Shown one piece after another: positions 33,929 through 43,323 of a DNA stretch of 64,000 nt (position 1 is the first letter of the stretch; the number at the start of each line of letters is the position of its first letter). The notes below the pieces were generated by a model, which did no database searches, was not told the origin of the DNA, and saw nothing but the letters and a program-made list of their open reading frames with translations. Origin of the DNA: CAG-873 sp910578365 (GTDB lineage Bacteria > Bacteroidota > Bacteroidia > Bacteroidales > Muribaculaceae); the NCBI GenBank assembly GCA_951635545.1, contig OX620685.1, positions 3,286,001 through 3,350,000 on the forward strand, in the 5' to 3' direction. The position numbers and the translations under genes were made by a program.

Positions 33929-34542
33929 AACTTAATGCCGAGGAAGCTCATAAAAGCTATACCCATAAGGGCGGTGATAATAAATGTGATGCCCACGCCC
34001 TGTAGCGGCTTGGGTATGTTGGAGTACTGGGCCAGACGCTCGCGTATGGCGGCGATGGCGGTAATGGCCAGCAGCCAGCCTATACCCCAGCCGCCGCCTG
34101 CACATACGGCAGTCCACACGCCGGGGAAGTCGCGCTGCTGCATAAACAGCGAGCCGCCAAGGATGGCGCAGTTCACGGCTATAAGCGGCAGGAAGATACC
34201 CAGCGAGGCATACAGCGAGGGGCTGAATTTCTCAACTGCCATCTCCACTACCTGTGTCATCGACGCAATTACGGCGATAAAAAGTATCAGCGACAGGAAG
34301 CTGAGGTCGACTTCGGCGTATTCCGGTCCGAGCCATGCCAGCGCGCCCGGACGCAGCACGTAGGTTTCAAGCAGATAGTTGATAGGCAGCGTGATTACAA
34401 GCATAAACATCACCGCTATACCAAGGCCGAAGGCTGTCTTCACATTCTTGCTCACGGCAAGAAACGAACACATGCCCAAGAAGTAGGCGAAAATCATATT
34501 GTCGACAAATATCGACCGTATGAATATATTCAGGTTTTCCAT
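33925..34542 (-). CDS. nqrE: Na+-translocating NADH:quinone reductase subunit E
   Basis: A 205-residue membrane subunit with six helices, homologous to NqrD and RnfA, inserted with opposite topology to NqrD. It carries the conserved cysteine near the N-terminus (YFLGMCSFLAVSKNVKTAFGLG) and a second half-site (FLPLIAVNCAILG); these paired cysteines hold the intramembrane iron centre with NqrD. It begins 28 bases after nqrD and overlaps nqrF by four bases. Confidence 0.95.
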   Translation of the reverse strand: MENLNIFIRSIFVDNMIFAYFLGMCSFLAVSKNVKTAFGLGIAVMFMLVITLPINYLLETYVLRPGALAWLGPEYAEVDLSFLSLILFIAVIASMTQVVEMAVEKFSPSLYASLGIFLPLIAVNCAILGGSLFMQQRDFPGVWTAVCAGGGWGIGWLLAITAIAAIRERLAQYSNIPKPLQGVGITFIITALMGIAFMSFLGIKL

Positions 34543-34570
34543 TTCTTCAGTTTGCTACAGTGATGTTGGT

Positions 34571-35191
34571 TTATTCTATGTCTTTGTTTATGCTGCGGTG
34601 TACCCATATTATACATGCTACCACAATCAGGGCCATGGGAGGCAGAATCATAAGGCCGTTGTTTACATAGCCGTGGTCGTAGCACCACTGGGGCACTACC
34701 TGGTAGCCAAGCAATGTGCCGCTGCCGAGGAGTTCGCGAAAGAAGCCTACAATCACCAGAATTACGGCATAGCCTGCACCGTTGCCAACACCGTCGAGAA
34801 ACGAGGGCCAGGGTTTGTTGCCCATGGCAAATGCCTCAAGACGTCCCATAAGGATACAGTTGGTAATGATAAGGCCTATGAACACCGACAGCTGCTTGCT
34901 TACGTCGTAGGCGTAGGCCTGCAGCAACTGGCTTACGATAACCACCAGACCGGCCACCACCACCAGCTGCACTATAATGCGGATATTGGTGGGTATGGTG
35001 TTGCGTATAAGCGATATGATTACATTGGAGAATGCCAGCACAGCGATAACCGAAAGGCCCATCACTATGGCCGGCTCGAGTTTGGCCGTTACGGCCAGCA
35101 CGGAGCAGATACCCAGAATCTGCACGATTACGGGGTTGTCCTTGCTCAGTGGATTCAGAAATATGCTTTTGTTGCTTACTTTATCGGCCAT
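34571..35191 (-). CDS. nqrD: Na+-translocating NADH:quinone reductase subunit D
   Basis: A 206-residue six-helix membrane subunit. Family marks: NPVIVQILGICSVLAVTAKLEPAIVMG near the N-terminus with the conserved cysteine, and IGLIITNCILMGRLEAFAMGNKPWPS with the second cysteine. It pairs with NqrE about an iron centre in the middle of the membrane. It begins 3 bases after the nqrC stop. Confidence 0.96.
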   Translation of the reverse strand: MADKVSNKSIFLNPLSKDNPVIVQILGICSVLAVTAKLEPAIVMGLSVIAVLAFSNVIISLIRNTIPTNIRIIVQLVVVAGLVVIVSQLLQAYAYDVSKQLSVFIGLIITNCILMGRLEAFAMGNKPWPSFLDGVGNGAGYAVILVIVGFFRELLGSGTLLGYQVVPQWCYDHGYVNNGLMILPPMALIVVACIIWVHRSINKDIE

Positions 35192-35194
35192 GGC

Positions 35195-35899
35195 TTATTT
35201 TAATCTGAGAGTGAGCAAATATGGTTCGTAGGGTTTCAGGCAGTCGCTGAGCATGGCGCTGACACCTTTGGAGGTGATGGTGCCTCCCGAGATGCCGTCG
35301 ACATAGTCTTCTCCGGAGGGCGAAGGCTGTCCTTTTTTTACCACTGCCACCGGCATGAAATTGCCATCTTTCCATATGGTCTTGCCGTCGAACTGGTCGC
35401 TGAAAGCGGGTTTCTCTATTTCAGCGCCCAGGCCGGGGGTTTCGCCTTGATGGGCAAAATATGCTCCGTAGATGGTGGTCGCGTCGGAATCAAGGGCTAC
35501 ATAACCCCATATAGGCCCCCAAAGGCCTGCGCCGTACATGGGCAAGATGTATTTGAGGCTGCCGTCGGGCAGTGTGCAGATAAACACCGGCAGCTGACGC
35601 TTGTCGGCGGGCAGTTTTACCTGGGCGGCCACACTTACAGCAAATGCGTCATCGCCTACAGTTTCGCCACGGCTGTTCACTACAGCCTGCGATGTGATGT
35701 ATTTGCCAAAGTCTGCCACCACATCGGCCGGAGCCGGTGTAATGTGTACTGCGGCCAGAATCTGGCGCATGCGGTCGGCATCAGCGTTCTGCTGCTGACG
35801 GTCTTTCAGCCCCATGGCTGTGAACGCCAGAGCTGCGCCAACAACAACCACCAGCACTATAATATATATAATGGTGTATGAATTGCTTTGCTTGTTCAT
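35195..35899 (-). CDS. nqrC: Na+-translocating NADH:quinone reductase subunit C
   Basis: A 234-residue subunit with one N-terminal membrane helix (about 8-29) and a periplasmic FMN domain. The covalent FMN site is the threonine of DGISGGTITSKGV, about residue 207, matching the S(G/A)xT consensus for ApbE-dependent flavinylation. The flavin transferase ApbE is not in this window. It lies between nqrB (5 bases) and nqrD (3 bases). Confidence 0.95.
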   Translation of the reverse strand: MNKQSNSYTIIYIIVLVVVVGAALAFTAMGLKDRQQQNADADRMRQILAAVHITPAPADVVADFGKYITSQAVVNSRGETVGDDAFAVSVAAQVKLPADKRQLPVFICTLPDGSLKYILPMYGAGLWGPIWGYVALDSDATTIYGAYFAHQGETPGLGAEIEKPAFSDQFDGKTIWKDGNFMPVAVVKKGQPSPSGEDYVDGISGGTITSKGVSAMLSDCLKPYEPYLLTLRLK

Positions 35900-35904
35900 C
35901 TTAC

Positions 35905-37113
35905 TCAGTTTTTAGCGGTTGCACGTTTGAGTCGTCGGCTGATGTTGCGCTGTACCACACAGTAGTCAATCAGCGGAGCAAAAGCGTTCATAAGCAGTAC
36001 TGCCAGCATAGCGCCTTCGGGATATCCGTTGTTGTAGGTGCGGATAAGCACCGCTACCACACCTATCAGAAAGCCGTAAACGAGCTTGCCGGCATTGGTA
36101 CGAGAGGCGGTAACAGGGTCGGTGGCCATAAATACCACTGCGAATGCAAAGCCGCCGTACAGCAGCTGGTCGAGAGGCGAAAGATATGAAGCCGGATATG
36201 TGGCTGTAGCGCAGCTGTTGGCTATCCAGCCCATAAGCAGTGCTCCGGCCACAGCCGAAAGCATTATGCGCCATGAACCTATGCCGCTGAACAGCAACAC
36301 GGCAGCGCCGATAAGTATACATATTACTGATGTTTCGCCGAACGAACCGGGTATCAGTCCCAGGAAGGCATCCCAGCTGCTGAGAATGCTGCCGTCGATG
36401 CCGGTCAACTGAAGGCTGTTGCCGGTAGTGGTGGCAATCTGGCCCAGAGGTGTGGCGCAGCTGAAACTGTCGGGTGCCACAGGGCCAAAGCCAAACATGC
36501 TGCCGGTGGCCACGAATACTTTGTCGCCCGACATATGAGCCGGATAGGCGAAGAACAGGAACGCACGAGCCACAAGCGCTACATTGAAGATATTGTAGCC
36601 TGTACCGCCGAATACTTCCTTTACGAATATAACCGAGAATGCGGTAGCTACGGCCAGCATCCACAGCGGCGTTTCAACAGGACATATCATCGGTATCAGT
36701 ATACCCGTGACGAGGAAGCCCTCCTGAATTTCTTCTTTACGCCACTGGGCCACAACGAATTCAATACCCAGGCCTACAAGATAGGTAACCACAACTCTGG
36801 GCAGTATTGTCAGGAAGCCGTAGAACAGCAGTTGCCAGAACGGGAATATACTTTCACCGCATGCCAGCCAATGCTGGTAACCGGTATTGTACATGCCGAA
36901 GAAGAAGCACGGCATCAGCGCCAGCACCACTATAATCATGGTGCGTTTGGAGTCGATGCTGTCGTGTATGTGTACCTCGCCGGCGCCCGAAGTGGTGCGC
37001 GGAGTGTACAGAAAGGTATCAAAGCCGTCGAACACCGAGTGGAAGGCGTGGAGTTTGCCTCCCTCTTCGAAGTGCGGCCGAACCTTGTCGAGATATTGTC
37101 GGAGCTTGCTCAT
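35905..37113 (-). CDS. nqrB: Na+-translocating NADH:quinone reductase subunit B
   Basis: Main membrane subunit, 402 residues, with about ten helices that hold the Na+ path, a covalent FMN and riboflavin. The FMN-bearing threonine is predicted at about T221 in SFSCATPLG (SxAT consensus). The N-terminal cytoplasmic segment and the RTMIIVVLALMPCFFFGMYNTG start of helix 1 are typical. The ATG lies 2 bases after the nqrA stop region, so translation is probably coupled. Confidence 0.96.
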   Translation of the reverse strand: MSKLRQYLDKVRPHFEEGGKLHAFHSVFDGFDTFLYTPRTTSGAGEVHIHDSIDSKRTMIIVVLALMPCFFFGMYNTGYQHWLACGESIFPFWQLLFYGFLTILPRVVVTYLVGLGIEFVVAQWRKEEIQEGFLVTGILIPMICPVETPLWMLAVATAFSVIFVKEVFGGTGYNIFNVALVARAFLFFAYPAHMSGDKVFVATGSMFGFGPVAPDSFSCATPLGQIATTTGNSLQLTGIDGSILSSWDAFLGLIPGSFGETSVICILIGAAVLLFSGIGSWRIMLSAVAGALLMGWIANSCATATYPASYLSPLDQLLYGGFAFAVVFMATDPVTASRTNAGKLVYGFLIGVVAVLIRTYNNGYPEGAMLAVLLMNAFAPLIDYCVVQRNISRRLKRATAKN

Positions 37114-37115
37114 TG

Positions 37116-38453
37116 CTATTGAAGTTCTTTTCTGAGATAATCAAGGCCCTCGCGCACTATTTTCTGCAGGGGCAGTTTCGATGTGTCGACATATTCGGCC
37201 AGAGCGAAGTCTTCGGGTGCGACTTCGTAGATGCCGAGTTTTTCCATTCCTTCAATATCACGGCTCAGAATGGCCTTGATAAGGAATTCGGGCATAATGT
37301 CCATCGGAATGGTCTTGTCGTACTGTCCGCTCATAATCATGGCTCTGCGGCCACCTTGTATACGGGCGTCGGGGCGGAAGAGTTTTTTCAGGAAGTGGCC
37401 CGGGAAGCTTCTGCTGTCGCTCATTTTCGAGGGGGAGAGCGATGCCCAACCCAGCAATTCGTCCTTGTCGTCGCCTTCGGCTATCACACTTATTTGGCGG
37501 TACGGGAAGTGGAGATATCCGTCAAGGCCAACTTTTTCGCCTGTCAGCACATTTCCGCTGATTATGCGTATGTGATGGTCGTCCGGCAGCAGATTTCCAT
37601 TGAGCAGCGGTTCTATGGGGGCACCTATTATTGTTTTAAGCACCTTGGGCTGTTTAATCTCAGGGCCTACTACCGCCACAAGGGTCGAAGGGTCGAATTT
37701 GCCTGTAGCGTCAAAGTGCCCTACTCTGCACAAGGTATCGAAGCTGAGAGTCCACACGAGATCGCCCTTGTTGACAGGAGCCACGGCCTCAATCTGCACA
37801 CTGGGGTTGCCCACCGGGTGCTTGCCTTCGAACTCTACCAGTTCGGCACCTTCGATTTTGCCGTATGGCCAATCCTTTCCTACGCAGAGATAAACCTTGC
37901 CTGCTGTAGCTGCCTTGAGCAGTTTCACACCATTCTTTATACTGTCGGACGCTTCACCGGCTGTAAGCGCTACCGCACTCACTGCCAGAGGGGCGCTGTC
38001 GATACAGCTCACAAAGATGTCGCGTGGTACAACTGTCGGGGCCGGCACGATATCATAAGGTCTGGTTCGTACAAATGCAAGCAGACCCGACTCGGCCAGC
38101 AGGGATATCGCTTTGGCACAATCGGGATTCTGAGGCACAGTGGCTGTCTTGACATTGTCGCTGCCGTCAGCCTCGATTTCAAAACGCAGAATTTTACGGC
38201 GTTCGCCACGCACGATTGATTTCAGAGTTCCGGCAACAGGCGAAACCAGCTTGAGTTCGGGATGCAGTTTATCGTATGCCACTGCATCGCCAACTGCCAG
38301 GTGGTCACCTTCTTTTACAGCCGGCCGAGCCTGAAACCCGGAAAAGTCATCGGGCACCAGAGCACAACAACCCACAGCGACCGAGCCGCCGAGTTTTGCC
38401 TGCGAGGCACCCGCTATCTGAAGATTCAAGCCTTTGTTTAGCTTAATTGGCAT
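37116..38453 (-). CDS. nqrA: Na+-translocating NADH:quinone reductase subunit A
   Basis: A 445-residue peripheral cytoplasmic subunit and the first gene of nqrABCDEF. It begins with the family's MPIKLNKGLNLQIAG. It carries the RnfC/NqrA barrel-sandwich segments (HLAVGDAVAYDKLHPELKLVSPVAGTL) and the C-terminal KLGIYEVAPEDFALAEYVDTSKLPLQKIVREGLDYL motif. It binds quinone-site inhibitors in studied enzymes. The complex couples NADH oxidation to Na+ export and reduces the quinone used by fumarate reduction in gut Bacteroidales. Confidence 0.96.
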   Translation of the reverse strand: MPIKLNKGLNLQIAGASQAKLGGSVAVGCCALVPDDFSGFQARPAVKEGDHLAVGDAVAYDKLHPELKLVSPVAGTLKSIVRGERRKILRFEIEADGSDNVKTATVPQNPDCAKAISLLAESGLLAFVRTRPYDIVPAPTVVPRDIFVSCIDSAPLAVSAVALTAGEASDSIKNGVKLLKAATAGKVYLCVGKDWPYGKIEGAELVEFEGKHPVGNPSVQIEAVAPVNKGDLVWTLSFDTLCRVGHFDATGKFDPSTLVAVVGPEIKQPKVLKTIIGAPIEPLLNGNLLPDDHHIRIISGNVLTGEKVGLDGYLHFPYRQISVIAEGDDKDELLGWASLSPSKMSDSRSFPGHFLKKLFRPDARIQGGRRAMIMSGQYDKTIPMDIMPEFLIKAILSRDIEGMEKLGIYEVAPEDFALAEYVDTSKLPLQKIVREGLDYLRKELQ

Positions 38454-38457
38454 TGTA

Positions 38458-38512
38458 ATATTTGGTTGATTTGAAATTTCGAGTGCAAATTTACGAATTT
38501 TTCACCAAATAT
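38458..38512 (-). promoter_or_regulatory. nqr promoter region with flanking inverted repeat
   Basis: A TAAATTTG -7 box on the - strand (complement of 38486-38493) lies about 33 bases before the nqrA ATG. A 9-base inverted repeat, ATATTTGGT (38458-38466) and ACCAAATAT (38504-38512), straddles it symmetrically. This might be an operator or an mRNA hairpin; no regulator is identified. A clear -33 element is not visible. Confidence 0.45.
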
Positions 38513-38590
38513 CGGTTAATTAACAAACATTATTTTGCCTCATACTGCAAATCCGCTCCCGCTCCAAATGCCTCCACAATTCGTCGACGC

Positions 38591-38625
38591 AAAAAAATAG
38601 GCGGCACCACTGTTGCGGCACCGCC
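38591..38625 (-). terminator. Rho-independent terminator of the M23 peptidase gene
   Basis: On the - strand GGCGGTGCC (complement of 38617-38625) pairs with GGTGCCGCC (complement of 38600-38608), with two G-U pairs. TATTTTTTT follows. Confidence 0.85.
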
Positions 38626-38649
38626 CGTTATAAAGGATGGACATTGATG

Positions 38650-39633
38650 TTATTTGAGTTTTATTACCTGGCCGATTTTGAGCTTCGACTTGGTGGTAAG
38701 GCCGTTTAGACGACACAGTTTGGCTACTGTAGTACCATTGCGGGCTGCGATTTTGCTGAGCGAGTCGCCTTTGCGCACCTTGCAAATACTGCTGCCCGAG
38801 CTTTTCGAAGATGAAGAGGCGACCATTGGTCTGGCAGGATTTTCACGACGGTATTTCTCTGCATACTTCGCATTGGCATCGTTTGAGAAATTACGTGCTT
38901 CCTGATAGGTGTTCTTGTCGAAAGTATATGTATCGGTATGCACGGTCTGGTTGGCAAAGTCGAAAATAGCCGACGGATTAATGGCATAACCCATATAGCG
39001 GGTTTCGAAATGCAGGTGCGAGCCGGTTGAGCGACCGGTATTTCCGCCGAGCGCAATCGGGTCGCCGGCTTTTACATACTGATCGGGCTCCACAAGGAAT
39101 CGCGACAGATGGCCGTACACGGTTTCGAGGTCGTTTGTATGTCGCAGAACCACATAATAGCCGTAGCCTCTGCGTTCGTACTTGGTTATACGCACACGTC
39201 CGTCGAAAGCAGCGCGTATGGTATCACCAATCTGCACTTTCAAGTCAATACCTTTGTGCATGCGACGGAAGCGTTTGCGATAGCCGTATGGCGAGGTTAC
39301 ATAACCCGGATGAGGCATACAGAAGTTCTTTACATTAATTACTGCAGTCTGCGGTACATCCATGCCGCCATAACAGTTTACCATATTGCTACCCCAGCCT
39401 TCGGTGTAGATATCGCCTTCGGGTTCTTCTTCCTCTTCGAATAGCGATTCGAGGTATTTCGAGGTGTTGTCTACATGAATATTGCTGTGACCCTGGTTAG
39501 CAAGGAGGTCGCCATGCTGCTCCTGGTGCTGACCGGGCAAGCGGTGTATGGTTTGGGCGCTGACCGACAGCGTGCCGCCCAACATTAACAGTGCTATTGC
39601 AGATAGTGCTCTTATAGATTTTGAGAAGTTCAT
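38650..39633 (-). CDS. Secreted M23-family peptidase with LysM domain
   Basis: A 327-residue exported peptidoglycan-binding endopeptidase-type protein. The signal peptide spans residues 1-26 (ending SVSA). The lysostaphin/M23 domain spans about 100-225 and has all zinc ligands and catalytic histidines: H126 and D130 in MHKGID, H175 in YGHLS, and H206 and H208 in HLHFE. A Ser-rich linker (about 270-285) precedes a C-terminal LysM (about 287-327: KVRKGDSLSKIAARNGTTVAKLCRLN). It probably cleaves cross-links or acts as an amidase activator. It is monocistronic with its own terminator. Confidence 0.93.
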   Translation of the reverse strand: MNFSKSIRALSAIALLMLGGTLSVSAQTIHRLPGQHQEQHGDLLANQGHSNIHVDNTSKYLESLFEEEEEPEGDIYTEGWGSNMVNCYGGMDVPQTAVINVKNFCMPHPGYVTSPYGYRKRFRRMHKGIDLKVQIGDTIRAAFDGRVRITKYERRGYGYYVVLRHTNDLETVYGHLSRFLVEPDQYVKAGDPIALGGNTGRSTGSHLHFETRYMGYAINPSAIFDFANQTVHTDTYTFDKNTYQEARNFSNDANAKYAEKYRRENPARPMVASSSSKSSGSSICKVRKGDSLSKIAARNGTTVAKLCRLNGLTTKSKLKIGQVIKLK

Positions 39634-39726
39634 TATTGGTTTGCTTCGCTCTGAGGCGCTGGTTTATTTTCGATTCAGGTTGGCAAATATATTTTAGCTA
39701 AAAAAAGACTCGTTACAGATCAGAAA

Positions 39727-40188
39727 TCATATTTCGTCCGGAGCATACATGCTGCGCATCAGCGAGGGAGTATAGTCGAAAAGTTCGTCGGGCTTGAAGA
39801 ATCGCCTGGTTTCTATTTCTGCCGATTCAAGCGAGTCGCTGGCATGTATTATATTCTCCTGTCCACTCATACTGAAATCACCTCGGATAGTGCCGGGCAG
39901 GGCCTTACGGCCATTTGTGGCGCCGGTCATGGCTCGAACCACCTCTACCGCGTCGCGGCCCTTGATACTCATCACTATCACAGGGGTAATACTCATACTT
40001 TCGACAAGCAAAGGGAAGAACGGACGGTCAACCAGGTGGGCATAGTGCTCGCGAAGAAGCGCTTCGGAGAGTCGCATCATTTTGATACCGGCGATTATAA
40101 GGCCTTTTTTCTGGAAACGATCGATAACCTGTCCTACAAGGGCACGCTGTATGGTCGAAGGTTTGAGGATTACGAGGGTAGATTCCAT
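39727..40188 (-). CDS. ndk: Nucleoside diphosphate kinase
   Basis: A 153-residue cytoplasmic enzyme that moves the gamma-phosphate of ATP to NDPs through a phosphohistidine. K9 lies in the N-terminal LVILKPS and the active histidine H115 in NIIHASDS. MTGATNGRKALPGTIRGDFS is the family's nucleotide-binding region. Length is typical. It is a single gene, divergent from the acyltransferase at 40498. Confidence 0.96.
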   Translation of the reverse strand: MESTLVILKPSTIQRALVGQVIDRFQKKGLIIAGIKMMRLSEALLREHYAHLVDRPFFPLLVESMSITPVIVMSIKGRDAVEVVRAMTGATNGRKALPGTIRGDFSMSGQENIIHASDSLESAEIETRRFFKPDELFDYTPSLMRSMYAPDEI

Positions 40189-40435
40189 TTGAAGAGATTG
40201 TTAATTTCGTTTCACAGGCATTGCTGCTTTTCTGTAAAGTTACGATTTTTTTGAACGACAGTCAAATTATTCACTGATAAAAAATGTAAAAGCGCAGACA
40301 TATGAGTTTTGCATCATCCATACCATATTGCATATCAACCGATTACAATAAAACATGTTTTACAACATATTTTCTAACTTTTTCGATTGGCATTATCTGC
40401 CCGCAATATTTACAGTTAAAAAGTGTTGCGCTATA

Positions 40436-40466
40436 TTGCGGAGTTAATGGAAGTTTAATACCTTTG
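40436..40466 (+). promoter_or_regulatory. Sigma-ABfr-type promoter of the acyltransferase gene
   Basis: TTG at 40436-40438 and TACCTTTG at 40459-40466 with a 20-base spacer. The predicted start of transcription is about 25 bases before the ATG at 40498. The rest of the ndk-plsC gap (40189-40435) holds no gene. Confidence 0.8.
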
Positions 40467-40497
40467 TAGCAAAGAATTTTATAGCTTGTTTAATATT

Positions 40498-41220
40498 ATG
40501 TTCTTCTATCGGATATATCAGATATTCATAATGCTGCCTATTCTGCTGGTACTTACAATTCTGGCCGCATTGATAACAATAACAGGCTGCGCGCTTGGCA
40601 GTGGCCGTTGGTTCGGCTATTACCCGGCCCACTACTGGGCCAAGTGCTGGTGCTGGCTGGCATTCGTTCGAGTAAGCGTACGCGGGCGTGAGAACATTAA
40701 AATAGGGCGCAGCTATGTATTTGTAGCAAACCACCAGAGCGCATACGATATATTTTCAATATATGGATTCCTTAACCACCAGTTCCGCTGGATGATGAAA
40801 AAATCGCTCGAACGGATTCCTCTCGTGGGCTATGCCTGCCGCGTCGCCGGCCATATTTACGTCGACAAACACTCGCCTGCGGCTGTACGGCAGACCATGG
40901 AAACCGCTGAGAAACGCCTCAGCGGCGGCATGTCGGTAGTGGTGTTCCCCGAAGGCTCACGCACCAAAGACGGCCACATTCACGGCTTCCGACGCGGCGC
41001 CTACATGCTGGCCATGGAGTTCGGTCTGCCGGTTGTGCCGGTAACTGTCGACGGCGCATACGACGTTCTGCCTCCTAACGCCCTGCTCATGCGCCCGGGA
41101 CGTATAACGCTCACCATCCACAAGCCGCTTGAGGCAGGTGAGCAAGGTCACGACCTTCAGCAGCTGATGGAGCAGTCGCGCCAAGCCATAATTTCGGCTT
41201 TGCCACAAAAGAACCGTTGA
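40498..41220 (+). CDS. plsC: 1-acyl-sn-glycerol-3-phosphate acyltransferase
   Basis: A 240-residue membrane-bound acyltransferase that makes phosphatidate from lysophosphatidate. Catalytic motif I is NHQSAYD (H79, D84, HX4D). Motif III is FPEGSR near residue 154. A hydrophobic N-terminus (about 8-32) anchors it in the inner membrane. The ATG at 40498 is chosen over an upstream TTG, in agreement with the promoter at 40436-40466. A lipoprotein gene follows after 31 bases and may be co-transcribed. Confidence 0.9.
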   Translation: MFFYRIYQIFIMLPILLVLTILAALITITGCALGSGRWFGYYPAHYWAKCWCWLAFVRVSVRGRENIKIGRSYVFVANHQSAYDIFSIYGFLNHQFRWMMKKSLERIPLVGYACRVAGHIYVDKHSPAAVRQTMETAEKRLSGGMSVVVFPEGSRTKDGHIHGFRRGAYMLAMEFGLPVVPVTVDGAYDVLPPNALLMRPGRITLTIHKPLEAGEQGHDLQQLMEQSRQAIISALPQKNR

Positions 41221-41251
41221 ACTTTTTTACTACATTAGCGTTTACACCGAT

Positions 41252-41866
41252 ATGAAACATTCAAGAATATTAATGATGGCAGCGGCGGCAATAGTGGCCG
41301 GCACCGCCTTGGTTTCGTGCGAAAAGGCGCCCGAACTGTCCGGCTCATGGACTTGCGCCCCTCAGCATTTGAACAATGTAAATGGCGCTTTCACAGCCTC
41401 GACAATCGACGTACTCAACTTCTCAAACGGCACTCAGGGCAACAAAAGCGGTTCTATCGTAATAAGCAGCATGATTTCCGCCCAACAAACGGTAAGCGGC
41501 ACCCCCGACCTTATCGAGCCTTATCAGGAAACCGTAGCCGCCACCGCGTCAATCAGCGGCAGCTGGTCGTTCCGCGAGGACAATAACGATGAAGTAGATG
41601 TAATACTTGATTTCAGCACTCTGAAAGTAAACGTCGATCCTGCAGGAGTAGCATTCTCTCAGAACTACATCACCGGACGCGAACAGCCTCAGCTCGACTC
41701 GCTTACAGCATCGGCGGTCAGCCGCTGGCAGCAGTCGCTTTACGAAGTACTCAAACCGTACTACAGCAAATATGTGCGTCTTGATGACATTGAAGTCAAA
41801 AACGGCATAATGCGTACCGAGGTCAACGACGTTGACCTTACATTCACCCGCGAGGCGAAGCAGTAA
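41252..41866 (+). CDS. Lipoprotein of unknown function
   Basis: A 204-residue protein with a type II signal peptide ending in the lipobox LVSC (Cys23), followed by EKAPELSGSWTC. That motif is frequent in Bacteroidales lipoproteins with lipocalin-like or calycin-like domains (GSWT...). The C-terminal half is rich in charged beta-type segments. No family is assigned. A strong terminator follows at 41900-41933. Outer-membrane location is likely; the acidic KAPE after the cysteine does not match the usual surface-export signal clearly. Confidence 0.8.
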   Translation: MKHSRILMMAAAAIVAGTALVSCEKAPELSGSWTCAPQHLNNVNGAFTASTIDVLNFSNGTQGNKSGSIVISSMISAQQTVSGTPDLIEPYQETVAATASISGSWSFREDNNDEVDVILDFSTLKVNVDPAGVAFSQNYITGREQPQLDSLTASAVSRWQQSLYEVLKPYYSKYVRLDDIEVKNGIMRTEVNDVDLTFTREAKQ

Positions 41867-41899
41867 CTTCATCATACCGTAGAACAAAGAACGTACAAG

Positions 41900-41933
41900 G
41901 CGTCCGGAGGCATAAACTTCGGACGCTTTTTTT
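41900..41933 (+). terminator. Rho-independent terminator after the lipoprotein gene
   Basis: GCGTCCG (41900-41906) pairs with CGGACGC (41920-41926) and is followed by seven T. Confidence 0.9.
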
Positions 41934-42101
41934 AATGCGATTCACAAAAATTTGATTATTTTTTGCTTTTATGCGAACAAAGCTCGTTATGGTGTGTTTT
42001 GATTTCAAACGCTGATTGAAACCAGGTGTCCGATTCGGCGTTTCAACTATTTATCAGAGAGATTTATCACAAATTCAAACAAACTACAAAACGAAAATGA
42101 T

Positions 42102-43304
42102 ATGAAAAAGAACGTCCTCCTCTCAATGGCCGCATGTAGCGCAGCGCTCATCACCGGTCTTAACGCCAACGCTCAGGAAGTGGTGGTAGAAGAAACCGAC
42201 GTAGTCGCTGTTTCGGAAGTCCCATGCAAGACTCATTACTATTCCGATGCAAAGGACAACTGGTTTATCCAGATTGGCGCCGGCATCAATTCGCCCTTCG
42301 TTGAAAACAAATTGCCCAACGGCGACCAGAAGCATCATCTGGCTGTAGCATACAACTTCGGCTTCGGCAAATGGTTCTCGCCATATCTGGGCTGGCGTCT
42401 GAGCTTCCTCGGAGGCCCAATGCACTGGGACAACGAAGTGTACTCCAAGGCCAAATACGTTAACGCCAACCTCGACTTTATGTGGGATATGTTCAACAGC
42501 CTCGGCGGGGTGAACTCCAAGCGTGTGTTCTCTATCGTGCCATTCGTAGGACTCGGCGGTACATTCACTTGGGATTACAAACCCGTAAACTCAAACATCC
42601 ACAACGATCACGGCCAGGCCAAGCAGAACTCATGGACTCTGCCCGTTTCGGCCGGTCTGCAGCTACGCTTCCGCCTGTGCAAGTATGTCGACTTCTTTGC
42701 TGAAGGCCGCGCACAGTTCTACGGCGACAACTTTAACAATTACGCATACGGCGATCCCGTCGACATCAGCCTCAGTGCTGTAGGCGGATTTACCTTCTAC
42801 ATCGGCGGACGCGACTTCAAGAGCTACAACCCCTGCGACTATCTCGGATATATCAATAATCTCAACAATCAGGTCAACGACCTCCGCGGCGAACTCGCTA
42901 CCACTGCAGCAGCCCTTGCAGCAGCCGAAGCTCAGCTACCCTGCCCCGAAGTTGAAGAAGTCGTAGCTGTAAGCGAACCCGCTCCTCTGATGGCTACCGT
43001 TCGATTCACTATCAACTCGGCCAAGATTTCCGACCAGGAAAAGGTAAATGTGTACAACATTGCCAAGTGGATGAAGGATAATCCCGACCAGTGTGTGGCT
43101 ATCGTAGGCTACGCCGACAAGGACACCGGTACCAGCGACTATAACATGACTCTGTCGAAACGTCGCGCTCAGGCTGTAAACGACATGCTCGTGAACACCT
43201 ACGGCATCAACCCCGACCGCCTCTCAATCCAGGCTGAAGGCTCGAACGTTCAGCCCTACGAAGAAAACAACTGGAACCGTATCGTAATCTTCTCCAACAA
43301 ATAA
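42102..43304 (+). CDS. OmpA-family outer membrane protein
   Basis: A 400-residue outer-membrane protein with a signal peptide (residues 1-24, ending NANA). An N-terminal eight-strand barrel region (about 50-245) is followed by an Ala-rich coiled segment (LNNQVNDLRGELATTAAALAAAEAQL, about 250-280). A C-terminal OmpA peptidoglycan-binding domain spans about 295-400, with VRFTINSAKISDQEK, VGYADKDTGTSDYNMTLSKRRAQAV and NRIVIF. The conserved Asp and Arg that bind diaminopimelate are in GYADKDT and SKRRAQAV. It links the outer membrane to the wall. A long leader (41934-42101) precedes it; a very strong terminator follows. Confidence 0.93.
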   Translation: MKKNVLLSMAACSAALITGLNANAQEVVVEETDVVAVSEVPCKTHYYSDAKDNWFIQIGAGINSPFVENKLPNGDQKHHLAVAYNFGFGKWFSPYLGWRLSFLGGPMHWDNEVYSKAKYVNANLDFMWDMFNSLGGVNSKRVFSIVPFVGLGGTFTWDYKPVNSNIHNDHGQAKQNSWTLPVSAGLQLRFRLCKYVDFFAEGRAQFYGDNFNNYAYGDPVDISLSAVGGFTFYIGGRDFKSYNPCDYLGYINNLNNQVNDLRGELATTAAALAAAEAQLPCPEVEEVVAVSEPAPLMATVRFTINSAKISDQEKVNVYNIAKWMKDNPDQCVAIVGYADKDTGTSDYNMTLSKRRAQAVNDMLVNTYGINPDRLSIQAEGSNVQPYEENNWNRIVIFSNK

Positions 43305-43323
43305 TCATTCTTCTCTCTCCCGT

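Noticed and set aside
32534..34363. A 609-codon open frame on the + strand
   Set aside because: It is the reverse-complement shadow of nqrF and nqrE, whose - strand products match known families over full length.
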